This document shows positions 27,369 through 38,864 of a stretch of DNA of 64,000 nucleotides, one piece after another. Numbering within the stretch: the stretch's first letter is position 1; the number at the start of each line of letters is the position of its first letter. The translations under genes were made by a program, and so were the position numbers. Origin of the DNA: Pseudomonas rhizophila (GTDB lineage: Bacteria; Pseudomonadota; Gammaproteobacteria; Pseudomonadales; Pseudomonadaceae). Location: assembly GCF_003033885.1 (NCBI RefSeq), contig NZ_CP024081.1:514232-578231 (forward strand), written 5' to 3'. The notes under the pieces are model-generated. The model was given only the letters and a program-made list of their open reading frames with translations, ran no database searches and was not told the origin of the DNA.

Positions 27369-28382
27369 ATGCCAACGTTTTCTCAGCGTCATGTCTTGTT
27401 GGTGATCAGTTGGGTGATCATTTTTGGTGGGTTGTTGCTGGTGCTGCCACTGCGCCTGTTGCCGAGCCTTTTGGCCGGTTTGCTGGTGTTCGAGCTGGTC
27501 AACATGCTCACCCCGCAGTTGCAACGGCTGATCGAGGGCCGGCGGGCCCGCTGGTTGGCGGTGGCGCTGCTGGGCACGCTGGTGGTCAGTGTGCTGTCGT
27601 TGATTTTCGCCGGGGCCTTCAGTTTCCTGCTCCATGAGGCGGAAAACCCTGGCGCATCCCTGGACATGTTCATGACGGTGGTCGACCGCGCCCGGGGGCA
27701 GTTGCCACCGTTCATCGACGCCTACCTGCCGGCCAGCGCGGCCGAGTTTCGGGTGGCCATTGGCGACTGGATGAGCAAGCACCTGAGCGAGCTGCAGTTG
27801 GTGGGCAAGGATGCGGCCCACATGTTCGTGACGTTGTTGATCGGCATGGTCCTGGGGGCTATCGTCGCCCTGCAGCGCATCCCCGACCTGACCAAGCGCA
27901 AGCCCCTGGCGGCGGCGCTGTTCGACCGTCTGAGCCTGTTGGTCAAGGCGTTCCGCAACATTGTGTTCGCCCAGATCAAGATTTCCCTGCTCAACACCTT
28001 CTTCACCGGGATTTTCCTGGCGGTGGTGCTGCCGCTGTTCGGCATCCACCTGCCGCTGACCAAGACCCTGATCGTCATGACGTTCCTGTTGGGGCTGCTG
28101 CCGGTCATTGGCAACCTGATGTCCAACACCCTGATCACCATCGTCGCCTTGTCGCTGTCGATCTGGGTGGCAATGGCGGCGCTGGGTTACCTGATCGTGA
28201 TCCACAAGCTCGAATACTTCCTCAATGCCCGCATCGTCGGTGGGCAGATCAGCGCCAAGTCCTGGGAATTGCTCATGGCGATGCTGGTGTTCGAAGCCGC
28301 GTTCGGCCTGCCGGGCGTGGTGGCGGGGCCGATTTATTATGCTTACTTGAAGAGTGAGTTGAAGCAGGTGGGGATGGTTTGA
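27369..28382 (+). CDS. AI-2E family (PerM-like) membrane protein
   Basis: A 337-residue inner-membrane protein with seven to eight hydrophobic segments. Two start-near segments (VLLVISWVIIFGGLLLVL, LLGTLVVSVLSLIFAGAF) precede a periplasmic loop and a C-terminal cluster of helices with GIFLAVVLPLFGIHLPLTK and MTFLLGLLPVIGNLMSN, typical of the AI-2E transporter family. Members export small molecules or Na+; the substrate here is unknown. The ATG at 27369 has GAGG five bases upstream. Confidence 0.85.
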   Translation: MPTFSQRHVLLVISWVIIFGGLLLVLPLRLLPSLLAGLLVFELVNMLTPQLQRLIEGRRARWLAVALLGTLVVSVLSLIFAGAFSFLLHEAENPGASLDMFMTVVDRARGQLPPFIDAYLPASAAEFRVAIGDWMSKHLSELQLVGKDAAHMFVTLLIGMVLGAIVALQRIPDLTKRKPLAAALFDRLSLLVKAFRNIVFAQIKISLLNTFFTGIFLAVVLPLFGIHLPLTKTLIVMTFLLGLLPVIGNLMSNTLITIVALSLSIWVAMAALGYLIVIHKLEYFLNARIVGGQISAKSWELLMAMLVFEAAFGLPGVVAGPIYYAYLKSELKQVGMV

Positions 28383-28409
28383 TCTGATCGGCGTCGCCTG
28401 TTCTGACGC

Positions 28410-28493
28410 CATCGCGAGCAGGCTCGCTCCCACCGTTGAGCGAGTTCCTTCAGAGGGAATGCGGTTCAATGTGGGAGCGAGCCTGCTCGCGAT
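28410..28493. repeat. REPIN between AI-2E and Hsp70-like genes
   Basis: An inverted REP pair in the convergent gap of about 130 bases. Confidence 0.9.
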
Positions 28494-28514
28494 AGATGCG
28501 CCGCAGAACTTGAA

Positions 28515-29789
28515 TCAGACCTGCGTGCCGTAACGCTTCATCGCCTCGATCGCCAGCCCGCTGCCGATACTGCCGAAGATATTGCCTTCCACATGCCGGG
28601 CCAGGGGGAGCATCGCCGAGACGCTGTTGCGCAGTGCCGGGATGCCGCTGGAGCCACCGGTAAAGAACACCGTATCCACCTGATCGACGCGTACGTTGGC
28701 ATCGTTGAGCAATTGCGTGACGCTGCCGCGCACCCGCTCCAGCAGGCCGTCGATGGCCGATTCGAACAGTTCCCGGCTCAGGTCCACGCTCAGGCCTGCC
28801 TCGATCCGGTCCAGGAGCAAATGGCGCTGGTCGGAGTGGGTCAGCTGGATCTTGGTTTCTTCCACTTCCATCGCCAGCCAGTGCCCCGCGCGCTGTTCGA
28901 TCAACTTGAACAACCGGTCGATGCCGCCGGTGTCTTCGATGTCGTAGCGCATGCTGCCCAGAGCCAGGGTGGATTTCTGCGAGTACACCGCGTTGATGGT
29001 GTGCCAGGTCGCCAGGTTCATGTGGTGGCTGGTGGGCATGTAGGCGCCGCTTTTCATGCGGCTGCCGTAGCCGAACAGCGGCATCAGGCCGGCCAGCGAG
29101 AGCTGCTTGTCGAAGTCGGTGCCGCCGATGTGCACGCCACCGGTGGCGAGGATGTCGGCGTGACGGTTGTCATGGGTGCGCCGCTCGGGCGACAGGCGTA
29201 CCAGGGAGAAGTCCGAAGTACCGCCACCGATGTCGACGATCAGTACCAGCTCTTCCCTCTCGATGGTCGACTCATAGTCGAAGGCCGCCGCGATGGGCTC
29301 ATACTGGAACGAGACTTCCTTGAAGCCGATGGCGCGGGCCACGTCCACCAAGGTGTTCTCCGCTTCCTGATCGGCCATTTCATCGTCGTCGACGAAAAAT
29401 ACCGGGCGACCCAGTACCACTTCTTCGAATTCCCGACCGGCGGTGGCCTCAGCGCGCTTCTTCAACTGGCCGATGAACAGTCCCAAAAGATCCTTGAACG
29501 GCATGGCCGTGCCCAGCACGCTGGTGTCGTGCTTGATCAGCTTGGACCCCAGCAGGCTCTTGAGCGAGCGCATCAGCCGGCCTTCGTAGCCTTCCAGGTA
29601 CTCGTGCAGGGCCAGGCGGCCATACACCGGGCGGCGTTCCTCGAGATTGAAAAAGACCACCGAGGGCAGGGTGATCTTGTCGTCCTCCAGCGCAATCAGC
29701 GTTTCCATGCCGGGGCGCAGCCAGCCGACAGTGGAGTTGGACGTGCCAAAGTCGATGCCGCAGGCACGGGCCGGAGATGCGTTTTTCAT
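28515..29789 (-). CDS. Hsp70-family protein, YegD-like
   Basis: A 424-residue protein made of the Hsp70/actin ATPase domain only, with no substrate-binding domain. Phosphate 1 motif is CGIDFGTSNSTVGW near residue 10, phosphate 2 is LIVDIGGGTSDFSL at about 200, and the adenosine motif is VFFTGGSSGIPALRNSV near 375. This pattern and length match YegD, a chaperone-like ATPase of unknown client. It is divergent from cbpA, so a shared heat-shock region is possible. Its start MKNASPARACGIDFG fits the family. Confidence 0.88.
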   Translation of the reverse strand: MKNASPARACGIDFGTSNSTVGWLRPGMETLIALEDDKITLPSVVFFNLEERRPVYGRLALHEYLEGYEGRLMRSLKSLLGSKLIKHDTSVLGTAMPFKDLLGLFIGQLKKRAEATAGREFEEVVLGRPVFFVDDDEMADQEAENTLVDVARAIGFKEVSFQYEPIAAAFDYESTIEREELVLIVDIGGGTSDFSLVRLSPERRTHDNRHADILATGGVHIGGTDFDKQLSLAGLMPLFGYGSRMKSGAYMPTSHHMNLATWHTINAVYSQKSTLALGSMRYDIEDTGGIDRLFKLIEQRAGHWLAMEVEETKIQLTHSDQRHLLLDRIEAGLSVDLSRELFESAIDGLLERVRGSVTQLLNDANVRVDQVDTVFFTGGSSGIPALRNSVSAMLPLARHVEGNIFGSIGSGLAIEAMKRYGTQV

Positions 29790-29883
29790 GTCTTTCGGAT
29801 TCCAGTTGAAAAAACGGCCGCGCAGTGTATGTCAGTGCGGCACGGATTCGAAGGCCGGTTATCTGCTAATTCGTAAACTCTGG

Positions 29884-29913
29884 CCTTGAAAGACAGCGTC
29901 GCACCCCCAAACT
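29884..29913 (+). promoter_or_regulatory. Possible sigma-32 promoter upstream of cbpA
   Basis: CCTTGAAA is followed 12 bases later by CCCCCAAACT, resembling the heat-shock consensus CTTGAAA and CCCCATNT at proper spacing. It is about 170 bases before the cbpA ATG in a gene-free 297-base gap. Confidence 0.45.
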
Positions 29914-30086
29914 TGCTGGCATGGGCCTGGCAGCCACAAGGCGAGTACAAGAACCGCCACCGGCTGCCGATAAACTTCTGAAGCGCCGCCCGGTCACAAA
30001 CCTTGAGATCGGTCAAACCCCAGGACTTGTATCACGAGCATGCTGCGGGTGGCGGTGCGATATCGATAACGGATGGTGATCCTTCG

Positions 30087-31028
30087 ATGGACTTCAAAGA
30101 CTATTACAAGATTCTGGGTGTGGAGCCGACGGCTGATGACGCCACGATCAAGGCTGCTTATCGCAAACTGGCCCGCAAATACCACCCGGATGTGAGTAAG
30201 GAAAAGGATGCCGAGACCAAATTCAAGGACGTCTCCGAAGCCTATGAAGCGCTGAAGAGCGCCGACAAACGCGCCGAGTACGATGACCTGCGTCGCTATG
30301 GCCAGCACGGCCAGCCTTTCCAGGGACCGCCGGGCTGGCAAAGCCGGGGCGGCTTTGGCGGTGGACAGGACACCGGCGATTTTTCGGATTTCTTCAGCTC
30401 GATTTTTGGTAATCGCGGGCCGGGTTTCGGTGGCGGACAGTCAGGCCGCAGCACCGGCCGTCGAGGGCAAGACGTGGAAATGGAACTACCGATTTTCCTG
30501 GAAGAGACCCTGTCGAGCGAATCGAAGAAGGTCAGCTTCCAGGTGCCGCAGTACAACGCCGCCGGCCAGCACGTCAGCAATACCAGCAAAAGCCTGAACG
30601 TGAAGATTCCCCTGGGCGTGACCGACGGCGAACGCATCCGCCTCAAGGGCCAGGGTGCGCCGGGTATTGGCGGCGGTGCCAATGGCGATTTGTACCTGAC
30701 CATTCGTTTTGCCCCGCACCCCAAGTTCGACGTCGAAGGCCAGGATCTGATCATCACGTTGCCCCTGGCGCCGTGGGAATTGGCACTGGGCACTGAAGTG
30801 GCGGTGCCGACCCTCACGGGCAAGATCAACCTCAAGGTTCCGGCCGGCAGCCAGAATGGCCAGCGCATGCGCGCCAAGGGCCACGGCCTGCGCAACAAGG
30901 CCGGCGAGCGCGGTTACCTGTTCGTACAGCTCAAGGCCGTGATGCCCAAGGCCAGCGACGAGGCAGTCAAGGCGTTGTGGGCGGAGCTGGCAAAGAAGGC
31001 TGCGTTCGATCCGCGGGAGAATTTCTGA
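30087..31028 (+). CDS. cbpA: Curved-DNA-binding DnaJ-type co-chaperone
   Basis: A 313-residue class-B J-protein. The J domain is at residues 4-70 with HPD at 33-35 (KYHPDV), followed by a Gly/Phe-rich linker ([26 protein letters not shown]) and two C-terminal client-binding domains ([41 protein letters not shown]). No zinc-finger is present, so it is CbpA rather than DnaJ. It works with DnaK and binds curved DNA in stationary phase. The start at 30087 equals the J-domain start; ribosome site weak. cbpM follows 50 bases later. Confidence 0.94.
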   Translation: MDFKDYYKILGVEPTADDATIKAAYRKLARKYHPDVSKEKDAETKFKDVSEAYEALKSADKRAEYDDLRRYGQHGQPFQGPPGWQSRGGFGGGQDTGDFSDFFSSIFGNRGPGFGGGQSGRSTGRRGQDVEMELPIFLEETLSSESKKVSFQVPQYNAAGQHVSNTSKSLNVKIPLGVTDGERIRLKGQGAPGIGGGANGDLYLTIRFAPHPKFDVEGQDLIITLPLAPWELALGTEVAVPTLTGKINLKVPAGSQNGQRMRAKGHGLRNKAGERGYLFVQLKAVMPKASDEAVKALWAELAKKAAFDPRENF

Positions 31029-31078
31029 CTGTTTTGAGGCGCTAGACTCGACAGTTAAAGCATTGGGAGAAGCAGACC

Positions 31079-31378
31079 ATGAACAACCCGATCATTGAAC
31101 TGAACCTGATGGAATTTTGCGAGGCCGCTGCGTTGGCGGATGTCCATGTGATCGAAATCGTCGAGCATGGCATTCTCGAACCCCATGGCGCGGCCCCGGC
31201 GGATTGGCGCTTCACCGATTACGAACTGGTCTTGGCCCGGCGTGCGGCCAAGCTGCGCCGCGAGCTGGAACTGGAATGGGAAGGTGTCGCCCTGGCGCTG
31301 GACCTGCTGGAAGAAGTGCAGCAACTGCGCAGCGAAAACCGCATGCTCAAGCAGCGGTTGGGGCGGTTGGTGGAGTAA
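31079..31378 (+). CDS. cbpM: CbpA modulator protein
   Basis: A 99-residue MerR-like small protein. It starts NNPIIELNLMEFCEAAAL, then a VHVIEIVEHGILEP wing and a C-terminal coiled coil LDLLEEVQQLRSENRMLKQRL. CbpM inhibits the J-domain of CbpA and so tunes its DnaK stimulation and DNA binding. The cbpA-cbpM order is the usual operon. GGGAG precedes the ATG. Confidence 0.93.
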   Translation: MNNPIIELNLMEFCEAAALADVHVIEIVEHGILEPHGAAPADWRFTDYELVLARRAAKLRRELELEWEGVALALDLLEEVQQLRSENRMLKQRLGRLVE

Positions 31379-31403
31379 AAAACGCTCAATGAACAAGCGC
31401 CAA

Positions 31404-31492
31404 CCTGTGGGAGCAAGGCTTGCCCACGATGAATTCAACTCGGTTCTCAAGAGTTGAGGCACCTGTATCGCGAGCAAGCTTTGCTCCCACAA
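31404..31492. repeat. REPIN (GCAAGGCTTGC variant) between cbpM and ureC
   Basis: An inverted pair with one arm of the AAGGCTTGCCCACG form and the other AGCAAGCTTTGCTCCC. It lies in the convergent gap. Confidence 0.85.
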
Positions 31493-31518
31493 GTCTTGCT
31501 CTCAGGTCCTCACTCCAT

Positions 31519-33219
31519 TCAAAACAGAAAATAGCGCTGCGCCATCGGCAGCACATCAGCCGGTTCACACCACAACAACACCCCATCGGCCTTGACCTGG
31601 TAGGTCTGTGGATCGACATCGATGTTCGGCAGGTAGTCGTTGTGGATCAGGTCGGTTTTCTGCACATTCCGGCAGCCTTTGACCACGGCAATTCTCTTCT
31701 TTAGTCCAAGCTGTTCGGGCAGCCCCGCCTCGGCGGCGGCCTGACTGATGAACGTCAGGCTGGTGGCGTGCCGCGAGCCGCCGAAGCTTGCGAACATCGG
31801 TCGGTAGTGCACCGGTTGCGGTGTCGGGATCGAGGCGTTGGCGTCGCCCATCAGGCTGGCGGCAATCGCCCCGCCCTTGAGGATCAGGGTCGGCTTGACG
31901 CCGAAGAACGCCGGGCGCCACAGCACCAGGTCGGCCCACTTGCCCACTTCGATGGAGCCCACTTCATGGCTGATGCCATGGGTGATCGCCGGGTTGATGG
32001 TGTACTTGGCGATGTAGCGCTTGATGCGGAAATTGTCGTTGCCTTCGCCATCGCCGGGCAGGGCGCCGCGTTGCTTTTTCATCTTGTCGGCGGTCTGCCA
32101 GGTGCGGGTGATGACTTCACCGACGCGGCCCATGGCCTGGCTGTCGGAACTGATCATCGAGAACGCGCCCAGGTCGTGGAGGATGTCTTCGGCGGCGATG
32201 GTTTCACGACGGATGCGGCTTTCAGCGAAGGCCACGTCTTCGGCGATGCTCGGGTCCAGGTGATGGCAGACCATCAGCATGTCCAGGTGTTCGTCGATGG
32301 TGTTGCGGGTGAATGGCCGGGTCGGGTTGGTGGAGCTGGGCAACACATTGGCAAAGCCGCAGGCCTTGATGATGTCTGGCGCATGGCCGCCACCGGCGCC
32401 TTCGGTGTGATAGGTGTGGATGGTGCGGCCCTTGAACGCGGCCAGGGTGGTTTCCACGAAACCCGATTCGTTGAGGGTGTCGGTATGGATCGCCACCTGC
32501 ACGTCGTACTGATCGGCCACGCTCAGGCAGTTGTCGATGGCTGCCGGCGTGGTGCCCCAGTCTTCGTGCAGCTTCAGGCCGATGGCACCGGCCTTGACTT
32601 GCTCGATCAACGGCTCTGGCAGGCTGGCGTTGCCCTTGCCGGTGAAGCCGATGTTCATTGGGAAAGCGTCGGCGGCCTGGAGCATGCGCGCCAGGTGCCA
32701 CGGCCCGGAGGTGCAGGTGGTGGCATTGGTCCCGGTGGCCGGGCCCGTACCGCCGCCGATCATGGTGGTCACGCCACTCATCAAGGCTTCTTCGATCTGC
32801 TGCGGGCAGATGAAGTGAATGTGGGTGTCGATACCGCCGGCGGTGAGGATCATGCCCTCACCGGCGATCACTTCGGTGCTGGCGCCAATGGCGATGGTCA
32901 CATCGGGCTGGATGTCCGGGTTACCGGCCTTGCCGATGGCTTTGATGCGCCCGTCCTTGAGACCGACATCGGCCTTGACGATGCCCCAGTGATCGATGAT
33001 CAGCGCGTTGGTGATCAGCGTGTCGACGACCTCGGCGGCCAGCAGCTGGCTCTGGCCCATGCCGTCGCGAATCACCTTGCCGCCGCCGAATTTCACTTCT
33101 TCGCCATAGGTGGTGAAGTCCTTTTCCACTTCGATCCACAGTTCGGTGTCGGCCAGGCGGACCTTGTCGCCGACGGTGGGGCCGAACATGTCGGCGTAGG
33201 CTTGTCTCGAAATCTTCAT
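31519..33219 (-). CDS. ureC: Urease catalytic (alpha) subunit
   Basis: A 566-residue urease alpha subunit. All nickel-centre residues are visible at positions one lower than the Klebsiella numbers: His133 and His135 in [10 protein letters not shown], carbamylated Lys216 in GLKLHED, His245, His271, Asp359 in SDSQAMGR; the flap holds Cys318-His319-His320 (MVCHHLD). It hydrolyses urea to ammonia and carbamate. The start [15 protein letters not shown] at 33219 fits the family; a longer frame runs into a REPIN. It is last in the urt-ure row. Confidence 0.97.
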   Translation of the reverse strand: MKISRQAYADMFGPTVGDKVRLADTELWIEVEKDFTTYGEEVKFGGGKVIRDGMGQSQLLAAEVVDTLITNALIIDHWGIVKADVGLKDGRIKAIGKAGNPDIQPDVTIAIGASTEVIAGEGMILTAGGIDTHIHFICPQQIEEALMSGVTTMIGGGTGPATGTNATTCTSGPWHLARMLQAADAFPMNIGFTGKGNASLPEPLIEQVKAGAIGLKLHEDWGTTPAAIDNCLSVADQYDVQVAIHTDTLNESGFVETTLAAFKGRTIHTYHTEGAGGGHAPDIIKACGFANVLPSSTNPTRPFTRNTIDEHLDMLMVCHHLDPSIAEDVAFAESRIRRETIAAEDILHDLGAFSMISSDSQAMGRVGEVITRTWQTADKMKKQRGALPGDGEGNDNFRIKRYIAKYTINPAITHGISHEVGSIEVGKWADLVLWRPAFFGVKPTLILKGGAIAASLMGDANASIPTPQPVHYRPMFASFGGSRHATSLTFISQAAAEAGLPEQLGLKKRIAVVKGCRNVQKTDLIHNDYLPNIDVDPQTYQVKADGVLLWCEPADVLPMAQRYFLF

Positions 33220-33270
33220 GTGCTTGCCTTGGAATTCAATTGAATGTGGAAACCGTTCGCTTCGCTCACT

Positions 33271-33336
33271 CATCGCGAGCAGGCTCGCTCCCACAGTTGA
33301 TCGCATTCCCCTGTGGGAGCGAGCCTGCTCGCGATG
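33271..33336. repeat. REPIN between ureB and ureC
   Basis: A short inverted REP pair (spacer of about 20 bases) lies inside the urease structural gene row and may tune ureC relative to ureB. Confidence 0.88.
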
Positions 33337-33360
33337 GGGCCGGTGCTGGCACCCTATGGC

Positions 33361-34735
<1,375 letters not shown>

Positions 34736-34744
34736 GGTGCGGCC

Positions 34745-35047
34745 TCACGCGATCGGCTGGTGGACAGTGACCAGTTTGGTGCCGTCGGGAAACGTCGCCT
34801 CGACCTGGATCTCCGGGATCATTTCCGGGATGCCCTCCATTACCTGTTCGCGGGTCAACAGCGTGGTGCCGTAATGCATCAGCTCGGCCACGGTCTGGCC
34901 ATCGCGGGCGCCTTCGAGCAGGGCGGCGGAAATATAGGCCATCGCCTCCGGGTAGTTGAGCTTCAAGCCGCGAGCCAACCGTCGCTCGGCGACGAGGCCG
35001 GCGGTGAAGATCAGCAGCTTGTCTTTTTCGCGTGGGGTCAGGTCCAT
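34745..35047 (-). CDS. ureA: Urease gamma subunit
   Basis: A 100-residue UreA. It starts [21 protein letters not shown] and shows [22 protein letters not shown] and [24 protein letters not shown], the standard family ends. The start at 35047 was preferred to an ATG two codons upstream to fit the family. A REPIN lies before it and ureD upstream. Confidence 0.97.
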   Translation of the reverse strand: MDLTPREKDKLLIFTAGLVAERRLARGLKLNYPEAMAYISAALLEGARDGQTVAELMHYGTTLLTREQVMEGIPEMIPEIQVEATFPDGTKLVTVHQPIA

Positions 35048-35111
35048 GTGCAATCCATAAGGGCAGATAAAAAATTCTTGCTGTAAACACAGATCTCCTT
35101 GTGGGAGATCC

Positions 35112-35203
35112 TTTGTGGGAGCGAGCTTGCTCGCGATAGCGGTGTGTCAGTCGACATTAATGTTGAATGTTCCATCGCCATCGCGAGCAAGCTCGCTCCC
35201 ACA
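35112..35203. repeat. REPIN between ureD and ureA
   Basis: An inverted REP pair of the GAGCTTGCTCGC subtype; its spacer contains GACATTAATGTTGAATGT, itself palindrome-rich. Confidence 0.9.
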
Positions 35204-35214
35204 GGAAAGCAGAT

Positions 35215-36066
35215 TCATGTACTCCAGATTCTGGGCGGCATGGCCTCTCTTCCAAGCAATGCAGGCCTGAGCAAACGCCACAATTCAATCAACCAACCCC
35301 GCGCCAGCAGCGCCTCGCTCGCCAGACACCGGGCCACGATCAGGCCGGGCAATTGAGTCAGGTCGCCGCGCACGTCATGGCCCAGAGATCGGCACTGTTC
35401 CAGCAACGCACTATCGATTTCCCCGGTCACCAACAACGTGGCAAACACCGGATCGCCGCCCAGCCCGATGGGCGAGTCGAGCAATCCGTCACCGCCCACA
35501 ATGCGCTGGCGTTCATGCCAGAGCAACTGCCCGTCGCGGCGGATGTCCAGCCGCGACTGGAAGTGCCCCAGGTCAAATCGTTCACCGCTGGCCGGCCGGC
35601 CGAGGGCCACCATGTCCCAGTAGAACAGGCGCCCGTCACCCTGCAGGTCGATGCTGGTGCTGAGTTCGGCCTGGGCGGCGCTGAAGACGATGGTTTCCTG
35701 GGGCAGCCATTCCAGGGTCGCCCCCGCGGCCACGCTCAGGTTCAGTTGCTGATAGGCCGGGCCGGCGGCGCGATACCACTTGGCCGCGCCGGGACTGGTC
35801 AACTGCGCCCAGGCAGCGGGGCCGACGTGGGCCGCGATGTCCAACCGATCACCGCCGGCAATCCCGCCGGGCGGGTGGACGATGATGTGTTGGCACACTT
35901 CGGGGCCCTCGGCGTACAGGTGTTTTTGCACCCGCAGCGGACCTTTGTGGCGGCGCTGCACCGGACGCGTGCAGTCACCGAACCGGGCATAACCCAGTTC
36001 CAGCTCGGCATGCCAGCTGGGGGTGAACAGGGCCGAAGGCGCCAGTAAGGAGACAGGTAGGTTCAT
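35215..36066 (-). CDS. ureD: Urease accessory protein UreD
   Basis: A 283-residue UreD (UreH) scaffold. Family segments are the central [40 protein letters not shown] and [14 protein letters not shown]. It binds apourease and channels nickel with UreF and UreG. It follows urtE by 30 bases, tying the urea importer to the urease genes in one row. Confidence 0.95.
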   Translation of the reverse strand: MNLPVSLLAPSALFTPSWHAELELGYARFGDCTRPVQRRHKGPLRVQKHLYAEGPEVCQHIIVHPPGGIAGGDRLDIAAHVGPAAWAQLTSPGAAKWYRAAGPAYQQLNLSVAAGATLEWLPQETIVFSAAQAELSTSIDLQGDGRLFYWDMVALGRPASGERFDLGHFQSRLDIRRDGQLLWHERQRIVGGDGLLDSPIGLGGDPVFATLLVTGEIDSALLEQCRSLGHDVRGDLTQLPGLIVARCLASEALLARGWLIELWRLLRPALLGREAMPPRIWST

Positions 36067-36096
36067 GATTTCCGATTATCGTTAGAGCGCTACAGA

Positions 36097-36795
36097 CTAG
36101 ATCGTAACCAGCCCGCGCACACCCTCGGCTTCCATATTTTCTCCGCGCCCCTGCTGCACGATCTCGCCCCGGGACATCACCAGGTATTGATCGGCCAGTT
36201 CGGCGGCGAAGTCGTAGAACTGCTCCACCAGCAAAATCGCCATGTCGCCCCGGGCCGCCAGTTTCTTGATGACCACGCCGATCTCCTTGATCACCGACGG
36301 TTGAATGCCTTCGGTGGGCTCGTCGAGAATCAGCAGGCGCGGACGGCTGGCCAGGGCCCGGCCAATGGCAAGTTGCTGTTGCTGGCCACCGGACAGGTCA
36401 CCGCCACGGCGTTGTTTCATTTGCAGCAGCACCGGGAACAATTCGTAAATGAACGCCGGCACCTCTTTGGCCTCGGCGGCGGGAAAACGCGACAGGCCCA
36501 TCAGCAGGTTTTCTTCCACCGTCAGCCGTCCGAAAATCTCCCGGCCCTGAGGCACGTAGGCAATACCGGCGTGCACCCGTTGGTGCGGTTTGAAGGTGGT
36601 GATGGGTTTGCCTTCCCAGCTCACCGCCCCTTCCTTGGCCGGCAACAGGCCCATCAGGCATTTGAGCAGGGTGGTCTTGCCCACGCCGTTGCGGCCCAGC
36701 AGGCACGTCACCTCGCCGACCTTCACGTCGAATGACAGGCCGCGCAGGATGTGGCTACCGCCGTAGTATTGGTGCAGCTTGTCGACTTGCAGCAT
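36097..36795 (-). CDS. urtE: Urea ABC transporter ATPase UrtE
   Basis: A 232-residue ATPase of LivF type. Walker A GRNGVGKTT is at 34-42, the signature is DLSGGQQQQLAIGRAL, Walker B is LLILDEPTEGIQPS. The EGIQPS after Walker B is characteristic of UrtE. It is followed by ureD. Confidence 0.95.
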   Translation of the reverse strand: MLQVDKLHQYYGGSHILRGLSFDVKVGEVTCLLGRNGVGKTTLLKCLMGLLPAKEGAVSWEGKPITTFKPHQRVHAGIAYVPQGREIFGRLTVEENLLMGLSRFPAAEAKEVPAFIYELFPVLLQMKQRRGGDLSGGQQQQLAIGRALASRPRLLILDEPTEGIQPSVIKEIGVVIKKLAARGDMAILLVEQFYDFAAELADQYLVMSRGEIVQQGRGENMEAEGVRGLVTI

Positions 36796-36816
36796 TTTCC
36801 AGATTCTCCTCGAACC

Positions 36817-36908
36817 CCTGTGGGAGCGAGCTTGCTCGCGATAGCGTCAGAACATTCAGAATGGATGCTGACTGACACACCGCCATCGCGAGCAGGCTCG
36901 CTCCCACA
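36817..36908. repeat. REPIN between urtD and urtE
   Basis: An inverted REP pair in the 132-base gap between the two ATPase genes. Confidence 0.9.
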
Positions 36909-36927
36909 TAAAAAGCAATTTTGCGCC

Positions 36928-37791
36928 TCAGCGCCCGAGATACACCTCGATCACCCGCTCATTGTCCTGCACCTGCGCTAGCGACCCTTCGGCCAGCACG
37001 CTGCCCTGGTGCAGCACGGTGACGTGGTCGGCAATCGCGCCGACGAAGCCCATGTCGTGTTCCACCACCATCAGCGAATGCTTGCCCGCCAGTGATTTGA
37101 ACAGCTCGGCAGTGAACTCGGTTTCGGCGTCGGTCATGCCCGCCACTGGTTCGTCGAGCAGCAAGAGTTGTGGGTCCTGCACCAGCAGCATGCCGATCTC
37201 CAGAAACTGTTTCTGCCCGTGGGACAGCAACCCGGCGGCGCGATTGACCGACGTCGTGAGGCGGATGGTCTCCAGCACTTCGCTGATGCGCTCGTGTTGC
37301 TCGCCAGTGAGTTTGGCCCGCAGGCTGGCCCACACCGATTTGTCGGTTTTCAGCGCCAGCTCCAGGTTCTCGAACACGCTCAAGGCTTCGAACACCGTGG
37401 GTTTCTGGAATTTGCGACCGATGCCGGCCTGGGCGATCTGCACTTCGCTCATGCTCGTCAGGTCCAGGGTTTCACCGAACCAGGCCTTGCCGTGGCTGGG
37501 CCGGGTCTTGCCGGTGATCACGTCCATCAGCGTGGTCTTGCCCGCGCCGTTGGGGCCGATGATGCAGCGCAATTCGCCGACGCCGATGTACAGGTTAAGA
37601 GCGTTCAGGGCCTTGAAACCGTCGAAACTGACGCTGATGTCTTCCAGGGTCAGGATGGTGCCGTGACGGGTGTTCAGGCCCTTGCCGGCGGCCTGACCGA
37701 GGCCGATGGCGTCGCGACTGCTGCCTTGGTCTTTGTTGGGATCCAGTATGGGTTCGAGCATGAAATCGGCTGTGGGTGTGATTCGCATCAT
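36928..37791 (-). CDS. urtD: Urea ABC transporter ATPase UrtD
   Basis: A 287-residue ATPase with a 45-residue N-terminal extension that is typical of UrtD. Walker A is GPNGAGKTT at 79-87, the signature is LLSHGQKQFLEIGMLL, Walker B is LLLLDEPVAGMTD. The start at 37791 overlaps the urtC stop in ATGA; a far longer frame upstream covers urtC in another frame and was rejected. It is a LivG-type partner of urtE. Confidence 0.94.
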   Translation of the reverse strand: MMRITPTADFMLEPILDPNKDQGSSRDAIGLGQAAGKGLNTRHGTILTLEDISVSFDGFKALNALNLYIGVGELRCIIGPNGAGKTTLMDVITGKTRPSHGKAWFGETLDLTSMSEVQIAQAGIGRKFQKPTVFEALSVFENLELALKTDKSVWASLRAKLTGEQHERISEVLETIRLTTSVNRAAGLLSHGQKQFLEIGMLLVQDPQLLLLDEPVAGMTDAETEFTAELFKSLAGKHSLMVVEHDMGFVGAIADHVTVLHQGSVLAEGSLAQVQDNERVIEVYLGR

Positions 37792-38864
37792 CCGCCCCTT
37801 TTCTTGAGTAGCCCGATCACACCCTTGGGCAGATACAGGGTCACAACGATGAACAGCGCGCCGAGGAAGAACAGCCAGTACTCGGGAAAGGCCACGGTGA
37901 ACCAGCTCTTCATGCCGTTGACCACACCGGCCCCGAGCAGCGGCCCGATCAGCGTGCCGCGCCCGCCGAGGGCCACCCACACGGCGGCCTCGATGGAGTT
38001 GGTCGGCGACATTTCGCTGGGGTTGATAATGCCCACCTGCGGCACATACAACGCCCCGGCCAGGCCGCACAACACCGCGCTCAATACCCAGACGAACAGC
38101 TTGAAGCCACGGGGATCGTAGCCGCAGAACATCAGGCGGTTTTCCGCGTCGCGCAGGGCGGTCAGCACTCGGCCGAACTTGCTGCGGGCCAGGCGCCAGC
38201 CGATGAACAGACTCGCCACCAAGAGCAGCACCGTGGCCAGGAACAGCACCGCTCGGGTGCCCGGCTCGGTGATACCAAAGCCCAGGATCGAGCGAAAGTT
38301 GGTGAAGCCGTTGTTGCCGCCAAACCCGGTTTCGTTGCGGAAAAACAGCAGCATCCCGGCAAACGTCAGGGCCTGGGTCATGATCGAGAAATACACGCCC
38401 TTGATCCGCGAGCGGAAGGCGAAGAAGCCGAACACCAGCGCCAGCAACCCCGGTGCCAGCACCACCAGGCACATGGCCCAGACAAAGCTGTCGGTGCCGC
38501 TCCAGTACCAGGGCAATTCGCTCCACGACAGAAAGGTCATGAACGCCGGCAAGCCGTCACCGGCGGCCTGGCGCATCAGGTACATGCCCATGGCATAGCC
38601 GCCCAGGGCGAAGAACAGACCGTGACCCAGGGAGAGCAGGCCGGCGTAGCCCCAGACCAGGTCCAGCGCCAGGGCGACGATGGCGTAGCAGAGAATCTTG
38701 CCCACCAGGGTCAGGGTGTAAGCCGAGACATGCAGCGGGTTATCCACTGCCAACAGCGACAGCAGCGGCAGGCTCAACAGCACTGCCAGGATCACCACGC
38801 CGACGGCGAGGGTGACTTTCGGGCCGGCCTTTTGCGCGGCCGTGAGCATCAGGGGCTGGTTCAT
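37788..38864 (-). CDS. urtC: Urea ABC transporter permease UrtC
   Basis: A 358-residue LivM-type permease with about nine hydrophobic segments. UrtC marks are LDLVWGYAGLLSLGHGLFFALGGYAMGMYLM, an NNGFTNF segment (GGNNGFTNFRSILG), and WVALGGRGTLIGPLLGAG, which contacts the ATPase. Its start shares one base with the urtB stop. Confidence 0.95.
   Translation of the reverse strand: MNQPLMLTAAQKAGPKVTLAVGVVILAVLLSLPLLSLLAVDNPLHVSAYTLTLVGKILCYAIVALALDLVWGYAGLLSLGHGLFFALGGYAMGMYLMRQAAGDGLPAFMTFLSWSELPWYWSGTDSFVWAMCLVVLAPGLLALVFGFFAFRSRIKGVYFSIMTQALTFAGMLLFFRNETGFGGNNGFTNFRSILGFGITEPGTRAVLFLATVLLLVASLFIGWRLARSKFGRVLTALRDAENRLMFCGYDPRGFKLFVWVLSAVLCGLAGALYVPQVGIINPSEMSPTNSIEAAVWVALGGRGTLIGPLLGAGVVNGMKSWFTVAFPEYWLFFLGALFIVVTLYLPKGVIGLLKKRGG

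Noticed and set aside
28593..29876. A 427-residue open frame on the plus strand
   Set aside because: It is antisense to the Hsp70-like gene and shows only shadow-type composition.
31768..33243. A 491-residue open frame on the plus strand
   Set aside because: It is antisense to ureC, which has every active-site residue.
33219..33306. N-terminal extension of ureC reading [12 protein letters not shown]
   Set aside because: This peptide is translated REPIN sequence, seen as similar words in many frames of the window.
36928..38526. A long N-terminal extension of urtD
   Set aside because: The extension reads urtC in a wrong frame; the ATGA overlap with urtC gives the natural start.
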